A stretch of 64,000 nucleotides of DNA, taken from Microbacterium sp. MPKO10 (GTDB lineage Bacteria > Actinomycetota > Actinomycetes > Actinomycetales > Microbacteriaceae). Positions 1 to 7,648 of this stretch are shown here, in pieces. The position numbers were made by a program, and so were the translations under genes. Every line of letters starts with the position of its first letter. Within the stretch, counting starts at the first letter, position 1. Under the pieces are notes generated by a model. It saw only the letters and a list, made by a program, of their open reading frames with translations. It was not told the origin of the DNA and ran no database searches. Where the stretch lies: NCBI RefSeq assembly GCF_026107415.2, contig NZ_JAPCHX010000001.1:248001-312000 (forward strand), given 5' to 3'.

Positions 1-663
1 CTTGTGACCGCGCTCGGGCTCCCCTCCCTCGCCGTGACGATCGGCTCGCTCGCCCTCTACCGAGGCATCGCCGTCGGAATCCTCGGCACCACCGCCGTGA
101 CCGGCTTCCCCGATGTCTTCACCGATCTCGTCAAGGAGCGACTGTTCGGGCGCGGAACGGCGATCCCCACCGTCCTGATCGTCTTCATCGTGCTGGCAAT
201 CATCGCGATCGTGATCCTGCACTTCACGGGTACGGGACGCAGCACGTATGCGATCGGCCTCAACAAAGAAGCATCCGCGTTCTCCGGCATCAACGCCGGG
301 CGCCTCAAATTCTGGTTCTTCGTCGCAACAGGCACTGTCTCGGCACTGGCCGGTGTGTTCTGGACGCTGCGTTATGACTCGGCGCGCGGCGACAACGCCA
401 TGGGCCTCGAGCTCGTCGTCGTGGCAGCCGTGCTCGTCGGCGGCGTGTCGATCTTCGGCGGCCGCGGCTCACTCGTCGGCGTCATCGCGGGTGTGCTCGT
501 CATCGGCGCCCTGCGCAGCGCCCTGCGCCTGGCCGATGTTTCGTCCGACGTCATCAACGTCGCGACCGGGCTTCTGCTGGTCGTCTCGGTGATCGTGCCG
601 TCGATCATCACTGCGATCCAGAGACTCGTCCAACGACGGCGCGCTGCGGCCGCAGCATCCTGA
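1..663 (+). CDS. Sugar ABC transporter permease (rhamnose-type, RbsC family), 5' truncated
   Basis: This is the C-terminal part of an inner-membrane permease of the RbsC/AraH family. The reading frame is open to the first base of the window, so the true start lies outside it. About 220 residues remain, with hydrophobic helices and the GGVSIFGGRGSL loop near residues 140-151 that is typical of carbohydrate permeases of this family. It ends 41 bases before a solute-binding lipoprotein gene and heads a run of rhamnose genes on the same strand, so L-rhamnose is the likely substrate. The substrate is inferred from context only; the permease family is clear from sequence. Confidence 0.85.
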   Translation, partial: LVTALGLPSLAVTIGSLALYRGIAVGILGTTAVTGFPDVFTDLVKERLFGRGTAIPTVLIVFIVLAIIAIVILHFTGTGRSTYAIGLNKEASAFSGINAGRLKFWFFVATGTVSALAGVFWTLRYDSARGDNAMGLELVVVAAVLVGGVSIFGGRGSLVGVIAGVLVIGALRSALRLADVSSDVINVATGLLLVVSVIVPSIITAIQRLVQRRRAAAAAS

Positions 664-704
664 CCCTGCTTTACCCCTGCACAACACAGAAAGAAGGACG
701 AACA

Positions 705-1760
705 ATGACGTTGTTCAGCAAACGCTCCCGATCAGGCATGGCGCTCGTGGCGCTGGCTCTGGGCGTATCACTCACCGCAACAGCCTGTTCCGCCAGCGAT
801 GGCGGCGGGGACGGCGGAGGCGATGGCGGAGGCGACTCCTATGACATCGCGTTCCTGCCGAAGAGCCTCGGCAACCCGTACTTCGAGGCATCGGACGCGG
901 CAGGGCAGTCGGCCGTCGAGGGCTTCGGCGGCACCTATAAGGAGGTCGGCCCGACCGAGGCCACCGCAGACGGCCAGGTGACGTACATCAACACGCTCAC
1001 CCAGCAGAGCGTCGACGCCATCGTGCTCTCGGCCAACGACCCGAACGCGCTCTGCGATGCCCTCGGCGAGGCGCAGGACGCCGGCGTCGCCGTGGTCACG
1101 TTCGACTCCGACGTCGACCCCGAGTGCCGCGACATCTACGTGTCGGCATCGAACGCCGAGCTCATCGCAAAGAAGCAGGTTGACCTGATTGCCGAGCAGA
1201 TCGACGGTGAGGGACAGATTGCGATTCTCTCGGCGGCTGCCAACGCGACGAACCAGAACGCGTGGATCGAAGAGATGAAGACGTACCTCGACTCGGACTA
1301 CCCGGACATCGAGCTCGTCGACACCGTCTACGGCAACGATGACGACCAGACCTCGTTCGACAAGACAGAGGCGCTGCTCTCGACGTACCCCGACCTCAAG
1401 GGCATCATCTCGCCCACAACGGTCGGCATCGCTGCGGCCGCGCGCTACCTGTCCACCTCCGACTTCAAGGGCGAGGTCGCGCTCACCGGTCTCGGCACGC
1501 CGAATGACATGCGCGAGTACGTGGAAGACGGCACCGTGACCTCGTTCGCGCTGTGGAACCCGGAAGATCTCGGCATTCTCGCCGCGTACGCTGCGAAGGC
1601 GATGATCGACGGTGACATCACGGGCGAAGAGGGCGACACCTTCGAGGTCGACGGCCTCAGCACGGACCAGACCTCATACGAGGTCGGCGCCGACGGCGTC
1701 GTCACACTCGGGGATCCGTTCGTCTTCGATGCCGACAACATCGACGACTTCGACTTCTAG
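705..1760 (+). CDS. Rhamnose ABC transporter solute-binding lipoprotein
   Basis: This is a 351-residue periplasmic-binding-protein-like (type 1, RbsB/RhaS family) lipoprotein that would capture sugar outside the membrane for the permease upstream. A signal peptide with a lipobox (TATAC, Cys at residue 28) is followed by a Gly/Asp-rich linker (GGGDGGGDGGGD). The mature protein starts YDIAFLPKSLGNPYF, typical of the family. The start has an AGAAAGAAGG ribosome site just upstream. Its location directly before rhaI makes L-rhamnose the likely ligand. A strong hairpin lies just after its stop codon, which may stabilise this part of the mRNA, because binding proteins are needed in excess over permeases. 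Confidence 0.88.
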   Translation: MTLFSKRSRSGMALVALALGVSLTATACSASDGGGDGGGDGGGDSYDIAFLPKSLGNPYFEASDAAGQSAVEGFGGTYKEVGPTEATADGQVTYINTLTQQSVDAIVLSANDPNALCDALGEAQDAGVAVVTFDSDVDPECRDIYVSASNAELIAKKQVDLIAEQIDGEGQIAILSAAANATNQNAWIEEMKTYLDSDYPDIELVDTVYGNDDDQTSFDKTEALLSTYPDLKGIISPTTVGIAAAARYLSTSDFKGEVALTGLGTPNDMREYVEDGTVTSFALWNPEDLGILAAYAAKAMIDGDITGEEGDTFEVDGLSTDQTSYEVGADGVVTLGDPFVFDADNIDDFDF

Positions 1761-1773
1761 TCGTATCACCCGT

Positions 1774-1813
1774 CGAGGATGCGCCGGCACTCACAACCGC
1801 CTGCGCATCCTCG
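1774..1813 (+). terminator. Intercistronic hairpin after solute-binding gene
   Basis: Perfect 11-bp inverted repeat CGAGGATGCGC (1774-1784) and GCGCATCCTCG (1803-1813) with an 18-nt loop, beginning 14 bases after the stop codon. No T-run follows. It could be a partial terminator or an mRNA 3'-end stabiliser that sets the ratio of binding protein to catabolic enzymes. Confidence 0.6.
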
Positions 1814-1857
1814 CCCCCACCTTCCGTTTGCGGTCTCGCGCCGTACGAGATACCGTT

Positions 1858-1873
1858 AATGAAACGATTCAAT
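1858..1873. promoter_or_regulatory. LacI-type operator candidate upstream of rhaI
   Basis: The word TGAAACGATTCA (1860-1871) fits the LacI-family pattern TGAAWCGWTTCA and is flanked by AAT on the left and AT on the right. It sits about 70 bases upstream of rhaI inside the rhamnose operon, suggesting an internal controlled promoter. No LacI-family regulator is in this window. Confidence 0.5.
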
Positions 1874-1940
1874 CAATCTCTTTCGGCCCACTGCACTCTC
1901 AATCATCGCTGCCGACGCCATCCTTCAAAGGAGAGAATCA

Positions 1941-3101
1941 ATGTCTTTCGCTGACATCACCCCCGAGCTGGCCAAGCAGGCCATCGAACTGCCCTCCTGG
2001 GCGTTCGGGAACTCGGGAACCCGCTTCAAGGTATTCGGTACGCCGGGCACGCCGCGCACGGTCGAAGAGAAGATTGCGGATGCTGCCACGGTCCACCGCT
2101 TCACCGGCCTCGCGCCCGCCGTGGCGCTGCACATCCCTTGGGACACCGTCGACGACTACAGCGCTCTGCGCGATTACGCTGCCGAGCAGGGCGTCGGCCT
2201 CGGCACCATCAACTCGAACACGTTCCAGGACGACACCTACAAGTTCGGCTCACTCACACACTCGGATCCGGCCGTGAGGCAGCAGGCGATCGACCATCAC
2301 TTCCGCTGCATCGACGTCATGAACGCCACAGGAAGCCGCGATCTCAAGATCTGGCTCGCGGACGGCACGAACTACCCAGGGCAGGCCGACATCCGCTCGC
2401 GCCAGGACTGGCTGCACGAGTCGCTCGAAGCCATCTATGCACGTCTCGGCGACGACCAGCGCATGGTGCTCGAGTACAAGTTCTTCGAGCCCGCTTTTTA
2501 CCACACCGATGTTCCGGACTGGGGAACCTCCTACGCCCAGGTCAGTGCGCTCGGTGACAAGGCGAAAGTCTGCCTCGACACCGGCCACCACGCACCGGGC
2601 ACCAACATCGAGTTCATCGTCGCCCAGCTGCTGCGCCTCGGCAAGCTCGGCTCGTTCGACTTCAACTCGCGCTTCTACGCCGACGACGACCTCATCGTCG
2701 GAGCAGCGGATCCGTTCCAGCTGTTCCGGATCATCCTCGAAGTCGTGCGCGGCGGCGGCTACGGAACCTCAGACGTCGCCTTCATGCTCGACCAGTGCCA
2801 CAACATCGAAGACAAGATCCCCGGGCAGATCCGCTCGGTGCTGAACGTCCAGGAGATGACGGCACGTGCACTTCTGCTCGACCGCGATGCCCTCGCGGCA
2901 GCTCAGAACGAGCACGATGTACTGAAGGCCAACGGCATCCTCATGGACGCCTTCTACACCGACGTCCGCCCCGATCTCGCCGCATGGCGCGAAGAGCGCG
3001 GTCTGCCCGCCGACCCGATGGCCGCGTATGCCGAGTCGGGCTACCAGCAGAAGATCGAAAGTGAGCGCGTCGGCGGCACGCAGGCCGGCTGGGGCGCATA
3101 G
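1941..3101 (+). CDS. rhaI: L-rhamnose isomerase
   Basis: This converts L-rhamnose to L-rhamnulose in the cytoplasm, the first catabolic step. The 386-residue protein matches the Pseudomonas-type RhaI family (TIM-barrel xylose isomerase-like fold). Metal-site regions are visible: LEYKFFEP near residue 180, CLDTGHHAPGTN near 215, and DFNSRFYADDD near 240. The start has an AAAGGAGAG ribosome site 8 bases upstream. It is followed after 44 bases by the fused aldolase/dehydrogenase gene, consistent with one operon. The call is strong because the enzyme, its motifs and its neighbours all agree. Confidence 0.93.
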   Translation: MSFADITPELAKQAIELPSWAFGNSGTRFKVFGTPGTPRTVEEKIADAATVHRFTGLAPAVALHIPWDTVDDYSALRDYAAEQGVGLGTINSNTFQDDTYKFGSLTHSDPAVRQQAIDHHFRCIDVMNATGSRDLKIWLADGTNYPGQADIRSRQDWLHESLEAIYARLGDDQRMVLEYKFFEPAFYHTDVPDWGTSYAQVSALGDKAKVCLDTGHHAPGTNIEFIVAQLLRLGKLGSFDFNSRFYADDDLIVGAADPFQLFRIILEVVRGGGYGTSDVAFMLDQCHNIEDKIPGQIRSVLNVQEMTARALLLDRDALAAAQNEHDVLKANGILMDAFYTDVRPDLAAWREERGLPADPMAAYAESGYQQKIESERVGGTQAGWGA

Positions 3102-3145
3102 CCCACACCGCCGCGCCCAACACCATCAACTTCTGTGGAGAGACA

Positions 3146-5182
3146 ATGACTAATCCGACAGCCTCCGAGCTCATCGCGCGCAGCAATCGCCTCGGCGCCG
3201 ACCCCAAGAACACCAACTTCGCCGGAGGCAATACCTCGGCGAAGGGCCTCGAGACCGACCCCGTCACCGGCGAGAACGTCGAACTCATGTGGGTGAAGGG
3301 ATCCGGCGGCGACCTCGGCACGCTCACTGAGAAGGGTCTCGCCGTGCTGCGGGTCGATCGTCTGCGCTCACTGCAGAATGTCTACCCGGGCGTCGAGCGT
3401 GAAGACGAGATGGTCGCCGCGTTCGACCACACGCTCTTCGGCAAGGGAGGCGCTGCGCCCTCGATCGACACGGCGATGCACGGCCTTGTCGATGCAGCCC
3501 ACGTCGACCACCTGCATCCCGACTCGGGAATCGCGATCGCGACGGCTGCTGACGGCGAGCGCCTGACCACCGAGATCTTCGGCGAGAAGGTTGTGTGGGT
3601 GCCGTGGCGCCGCCCCGGTTTTCAGCTCGGGCTCGACATTGCCGCCATCAAGAAACAGAATCCGGATGCTGTCGGCTGCATTCTGGGCGGACACGGCATC
3701 ACCGCCTGGGGCGACACCTCTGCCGAGGCGGAGAAGAACTCACTCTGGATCATCGACACGGCGGCCGAATACATCGCCGCGCATTCGAAGGCCGAGCCGT
3801 TCGGGGAAGAGCTCGACGGATACGGTGCCCTTCCGGAGGCAGAGCGGCGTGCGAAGGCCGCCGCCCTCGCCCCGGCGCTGCGTGCCGTGGCATCCGCTGA
3901 CCGCCCCGTGGTCGGGCACTTCACCGACTCCGACGCCGTCCTCGACTTCCTCGCGCACCGTGAGCACCCCCGCCTGGCCGCGCTGGGCACCAGCTGCCCC
4001 GACCACTTTCTGCGCACAAAGGTGAAGCCGCTCGTCATCGACATGCCCGCGACGGCCAGCGTCGAGCAGATCCTCGAGCGCCTGCCCGAACTGCACGAGC
4101 AGTACCGCGCCGACTACGCCGCCTACTACGACCGCCACGCCGACGCCGACTCCCCCGCAATGCGCGGCGCCGACCCGCTGATCATCCTCGTGCCGGGCGT
4201 CGGAATGTTCAGCTACGGCAAAGACAAGCAGACCGCGCGCGTCGCCGGCGAGTTCTACGTCAACGCGATCAACGTGATGCGCGGGGCCGAGGGCCTCTCG
4301 AGCTACGCGCCGATTGACGAGGCCGAGAAGTTCCGCATCGAGTACTGGGCCCTCGAAGAGGCGAAGCTGCAGCGGATGCCGAAGCCCAAGCCGCTCGCGA
4401 CGCGCATCGCACTCGTCACGGGCGCAGCATCCGGAATCGGCAAGGCCATCGCGAAGCGCCTCGCCGCCGAGGGAGCCTGCGTCGCCATCGCGGACCTCGA
4501 CATTGAGAAGGCGCGGGCCGCAGCATCCGAAATCGGCTCGAGCGACGTGGCCGTCGGAATTGCCGCCGACGTCTCGAACGAGGATGCTGTCAAAGCAGCG
4601 ATCGACGAGACAGTGCTCGCGTTCGGCGGCCTCGACCTCGTGGTGAACAACGCCGGGCTGTCGCTGTCGAAGTCGCTGTTCGAGACCACCGAGAAAGACT
4701 GGGACCTGCAGCACAATGTGATGGCCAAGGGATCGTTCCTCGTGTCAAAACACGCGGCGCGCGTTCTCATCGACCAGCAGCTGGGTGGCGACATCGTCTA
4801 CATCTCGAGCAAGAACTCGGTGTTCGCCGGGCCGAACAACATCGCGTACTCGGCGACGAAGGCCGACCAGGCGCACCAGGTGCGACTGCTGGCCGCCGAG
4901 CTGGGCGAGCACGGCATCAAGGTGAACGGCATCAACCCGGATGGCGTGGTGCGCGGCTCCGGCATCTTCGCCTCCGGCTGGGGCGCGAACCGTGCCAAGA
5001 CATATGGCATCCCCGAAGAGGACCTCGGCAAGTTCTACGCTCAGCGCACGATCCTGAAGCGCGAGGTTGTGCCCGAGAACGTCGCCAATGCGGTGTTCGT
5101 CCTGTGCACGAGCGACCTCGACCACACGACAGGGCTGCACATTCCCGTGGACGCTGGGGTCGCGGCAGCGTTCTTGCGATGA
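3146..5182 (+). CDS. rhaD: Bifunctional rhamnulose-1-phosphate aldolase / L-lactaldehyde dehydrogenase
   Basis: A two-domain 678-residue enzyme. The N-terminal half is a class II aldolase domain (FAGGNTSAKG near residues 24-33; HVDHLHPD near 113-120) that splits L-rhamnulose-1-phosphate into dihydroxyacetone phosphate and L-lactaldehyde. The C-terminal half from about residue 420 is a short-chain dehydrogenase (TGAASGIGKA cofactor loop near 427; NNAG near 500; YSATK catalytic Tyr/Lys near 570), thought to oxidise lactaldehyde. This fusion (RhaEW/YuxG type) is common in Actinobacteria and Bacillus. GTGGAGAG precedes the start. A long hairpin repeat element lies 15 bases past the stop. Confidence 0.92.
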   Translation: MTNPTASELIARSNRLGADPKNTNFAGGNTSAKGLETDPVTGENVELMWVKGSGGDLGTLTEKGLAVLRVDRLRSLQNVYPGVEREDEMVAAFDHTLFGKGGAAPSIDTAMHGLVDAAHVDHLHPDSGIAIATAADGERLTTEIFGEKVVWVPWRRPGFQLGLDIAAIKKQNPDAVGCILGGHGITAWGDTSAEAEKNSLWIIDTAAEYIAAHSKAEPFGEELDGYGALPEAERRAKAAALAPALRAVASADRPVVGHFTDSDAVLDFLAHREHPRLAALGTSCPDHFLRTKVKPLVIDMPATASVEQILERLPELHEQYRADYAAYYDRHADADSPAMRGADPLIILVPGVGMFSYGKDKQTARVAGEFYVNAINVMRGAEGLSSYAPIDEAEKFRIEYWALEEAKLQRMPKPKPLATRIALVTGAASGIGKAIAKRLAAEGACVAIADLDIEKARAAASEIGSSDVAVGIAADVSNEDAVKAAIDETVLAFGGLDLVVNNAGLSLSKSLFETTEKDWDLQHNVMAKGSFLVSKHAARVLIDQQLGGDIVYISSKNSVFAGPNNIAYSATKADQAHQVRLLAAELGEHGIKVNGINPDGVVRGSGIFASGWGANRAKTYGIPEEDLGKFYAQRTILKREVVPENVANAVFVLCTSDLDHTTGLHIPVDAGVAAAFLR

Positions 5183-5197
5183 TGGCGCTGCAGAATC

Positions 5198-5233
5198 GGA
5201 TCTGCGCTCCAGATTTTTCTGTAGCGCAGATCC
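5198..5233. repeat. Dispersed hairpin element, copy 1
   Basis: Arms GGATCTGCGCTCCAG (5198-5212) and CTGTAGCGCAGATCC (5219-5233) pair with a single mismatch around the loop ATTTTT. A second copy with longer arms lies at 51805-51874, sharing the left-arm word GGATCTGCGCTCCAGA and a GCGCACAG flank. It sits between rhaD and rhaB, so it may act as an attenuator or RNA-processing site. Confidence 0.75.
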
Positions 5234-5309
5234 AAAACAGGAGCGCACAGTGTGTTGATGACAGGAGCGCGCACAGAAGTGCCGCGCACGGCGATGCAGG
5301 AGGCGGCCG

Positions 5310-6851
5310 ATGAGCGTCACCACGGTCGCCGCCGTCGACATCGGGGCATCCAGCGGCCGCGTCATGCTCGGGCATGTGGGCCCAGATGAGCTGCGGCTTC
5401 AGCAGGTGAGCCGCTTCCCCACGGGAGCGGTCACGATGCACGACGAGCTGCACGTCGACGTTGCCGCAATCTATCGCGCCGTCACCGAGGGGCTGCGCGA
5501 AGCAGCATCCGTTGCCGGCCAGGGTGACACCGGGGGCAGCGTCTCCGTCGGCAGCATCGGTGGCGCCTCAGAAAGCAGCGACGGTTCCGGCAGCAACCCG
5601 AGCAGCAGCGCCAGCAGCGGCAGAGGCGGAGGCACACAACGGGGCCACATCGCATCGATCGGCATCGACACGTGGGCCGTCGACTACGGTCTGATGCGCG
5701 GCGGCGAGTTACTGGCACCACCGTTTCACTACCGCGACGGCAGAACGGATGCTGCGGTGCAGCGTGTGCATGCGGCGACGCCGTTCGCCGAGCTGCATGC
5801 CGCGAATGGGCTGCAGTTTCTGTCGTTCAACACGCTCTATCAGCTCGAGGCCGACCGCGAGTCCGGAGGTCTTGACCTCGCAGACGGAATGCTGCTGCTG
5901 CCGGACCTTGTCGCATACTGGCTGACAGGCGAGGCCGCGGCCGAGGTGACGAACGCCTCCACGACGGGGCTGCTGCGACCGGACGGCAGCGGATGGAACG
6001 CAGAGCTTATCGCGCGGCTCGGGCTGCCCCGCAGCATCCTCGCTCCGCTCGTGCGACCGGGAGAGACAATCGGCACTGTCGCCGGCGCCGCGGCCGACAC
6101 CACGCGTCTCGGCGGGACGCCGGTCACCGCGGTCGGGTCGCACGACACGGCGTCTGCCGTCGTCGGGGTGCCAATGACCGACCCCGATGCCGCGTACATC
6201 AGCTGCGGCACGTGGGGTCTCGTGGGCGTCGAGCTCGAGCATCCGGTGATCACGGACGCCGCACGCGAGGCGAACTTCACGAACGAAGGAGGCGTCGACG
6301 GGCGCGTGCGCTTTCTGCACAACGTCATGGGCCTGTGGTTGCTGTCTGAATCGGTGCGCACGTGGGAGGCCGAGTCCGGGGCGTCGATCGATCTGCCGGC
6401 TCTGCTGAGTGCCGCATCGGCAGTCACGGACGCCGTGCCCATCTTCGATGCCAACGATGCCCGGTTCATGCCGCCGGGAGACATGCCGCAGCGCATCGCC
6501 GCGTGGCTGCGCGAGCACGACAAGCCCGTTCCCACCTCGCGTGCAGCGATGGTCCGGTGCATCATCGAGAGCCTCGCTGACGCGTTCGCGGACGCTGTGC
6601 AGACAGCATCCGCCCTCTCGGGAAAGCGGGTGAACGTCATTCACATCGTCGGCGGCGGCTCACAGAATGAGCTGCTCTGCCGGCTGACGGCCGAGCGCGC
6701 GGGACTGCCCGTGCTCGCCGGCCCGGTCGAGGCGACCGCGCTCGGCAACGTGCTCGTGCAGGCACGTGCGCGTGGCGCAGTGACCGGCAGTCTCGAGTCA
6801 CTGCGTGATCTCGTCGCTCGCACGACCAGCCCACGGCGCTTCGCCCCGTGA
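5310..6851 (+). CDS. rhaB: Rhamnulokinase
   Basis: A FGGY-family sugar kinase of 513 residues that would phosphorylate L-rhamnulose to L-rhamnulose-1-phosphate, feeding the aldolase upstream. The N-terminal phosphate loop (AVDIGASSGRVMLG, residues 8-21), SIGIDTWAVDYGL near 116-128, GSHDTASAV near 275 and VGGGSQNELL near 445 are family hallmarks. AGGAGG precedes the ATG. It differs from normal rhamnulokinases in a Gly/Ser-rich stretch of about 40 residues (71-111) inserted just before the IGIDTW strand, which should form a disordered surface loop. Separated by 127 bases and a hairpin element from rhaD. Confidence 0.9.
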   Translation: MSVTTVAAVDIGASSGRVMLGHVGPDELRLQQVSRFPTGAVTMHDELHVDVAAIYRAVTEGLREAASVAGQGDTGGSVSVGSIGGASESSDGSGSNPSSSASSGRGGGTQRGHIASIGIDTWAVDYGLMRGGELLAPPFHYRDGRTDAAVQRVHAATPFAELHAANGLQFLSFNTLYQLEADRESGGLDLADGMLLLPDLVAYWLTGEAAAEVTNASTTGLLRPDGSGWNAELIARLGLPRSILAPLVRPGETIGTVAGAAADTTRLGGTPVTAVGSHDTASAVVGVPMTDPDAAYISCGTWGLVGVELEHPVITDAAREANFTNEGGVDGRVRFLHNVMGLWLLSESVRTWEAESGASIDLPALLSAASAVTDAVPIFDANDARFMPPGDMPQRIAAWLREHDKPVPTSRAAMVRCIIESLADAFADAVQTASALSGKRVNVIHIVGGGSQNELLCRLTAERAGLPVLAGPVEATALGNVLVQARARGAVTGSLESLRDLVARTTSPRRFAP

Positions 6852-6908
6852 CTGCTGTCGTGTCTGGCGCATCCAGACGTCAGCGACGTCGTACTCGATG
6901 AAGGCAAA

Positions 6909-6924
6909 ATGAGACTCCTCTCAT
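6909..6924. promoter_or_regulatory. ATGAGA-N4-TCTCAT palindrome before PepSY gene
   Basis: ATGAGA (6909-6914) and TCTCAT (6919-6924) form an inverted repeat about 40 bases upstream of the PepSY lipoprotein start. The half-site TCTCAT also occurs in the sites before the two-component operon (29200-29227) and before the DUF4956 gene (31651-31667), hinting at a shared regulator. Confidence 0.4.
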
Positions 6925-6964
6925 GATCAGTGCCTATTCATCGTTTCGTGCTTATGGTGGCGAT

Positions 6965-7612
6965 ATGAGACTCCACAGCATCCGCACAACAGCGATCACG
7001 GCAGCAGCACTTGCGCTCGGATTGACACTTGCCGGGTGCGCACCTGCCAGCGACACCACGAACTCCTCGCCCGACTCGGGTTCGTCGTCCGGCTCGACGA
7101 ATGACGGCGGCAGCCAAGGCAGCGATGAGGGAGGCGACACCGGCGACGCGACGGAACGCGGTGCCGATCTGGCCACGACCGAGTTCGAGGTCTCGTGGCA
7201 GGATGCTGTCGAAACGGCCATGGGCAACTTCGACGGTGAGCTCGCGGAGGTCGAGCTCGACTGGAGCCGCGACCGTTACGCCTATTCGATCGAGCTCGTC
7301 TCAGACTCTGAGGAGTACGAGGTGCGCATTGACGCCGACACCGGCGAGCAATTGAGCGAAGAGACCGAGCCCATCGACTCTGACGACGTTGCCGAAAAGA
7401 CCTCAGAGGTGGTTGATCTCGACAACATCGTCTCGTGGGAGGACGCCCTCGCCACAGCGCTCGACGCGCAAGACGGCACCGTCAACGAGTGGAAGCTCGA
7501 GGGGACGCAGCACGGCCCGCAGTGGCAATTCGACGTCGACGCCGAGTCAGGCGAAGACTACGAAGTGACAGTGGATGCTGTCAGCGGCGACCTCATCACC
7601 ACCGACGACTGA
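6965..7612 (+). CDS. PepSY-domain lipoprotein
   Basis: A 215-residue exported lipoprotein. The start at 6965 is preferred over an ATG 42 bases upstream because it gives a clean signal peptide (MRLHSIRT... LTLAGC lipobox) and lies 7 bases after a TATGGT -10 hexamer, as in other apparent leaderless genes here. A Ser/Gly/Asp-rich linker is followed by two PepSY-like repeats (EVSWQDAVETAM... and IVSWEDALATAL...), each ending in a D-A/V-x-(T/S)-G-(E/D) turn. PepSY proteins are often extracytoplasmic inhibitors or ligands associated with two-component systems. Rich in acidic residues. Exact role unknown. Confidence 0.8.
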   Translation: MRLHSIRTTAITAAALALGLTLAGCAPASDTTNSSPDSGSSSGSTNDGGSQGSDEGGDTGDATERGADLATTEFEVSWQDAVETAMGNFDGELAEVELDWSRDRYAYSIELVSDSEEYEVRIDADTGEQLSEETEPIDSDDVAEKTSEVVDLDNIVSWEDALATALDAQDGTVNEWKLEGTQHGPQWQFDVDAESGEDYEVTVDAVSGDLITTDD

Positions 7613-7648
7613 CCCCGTCTGCGCGATCCCGCCGGTCAACGCGGCCTC

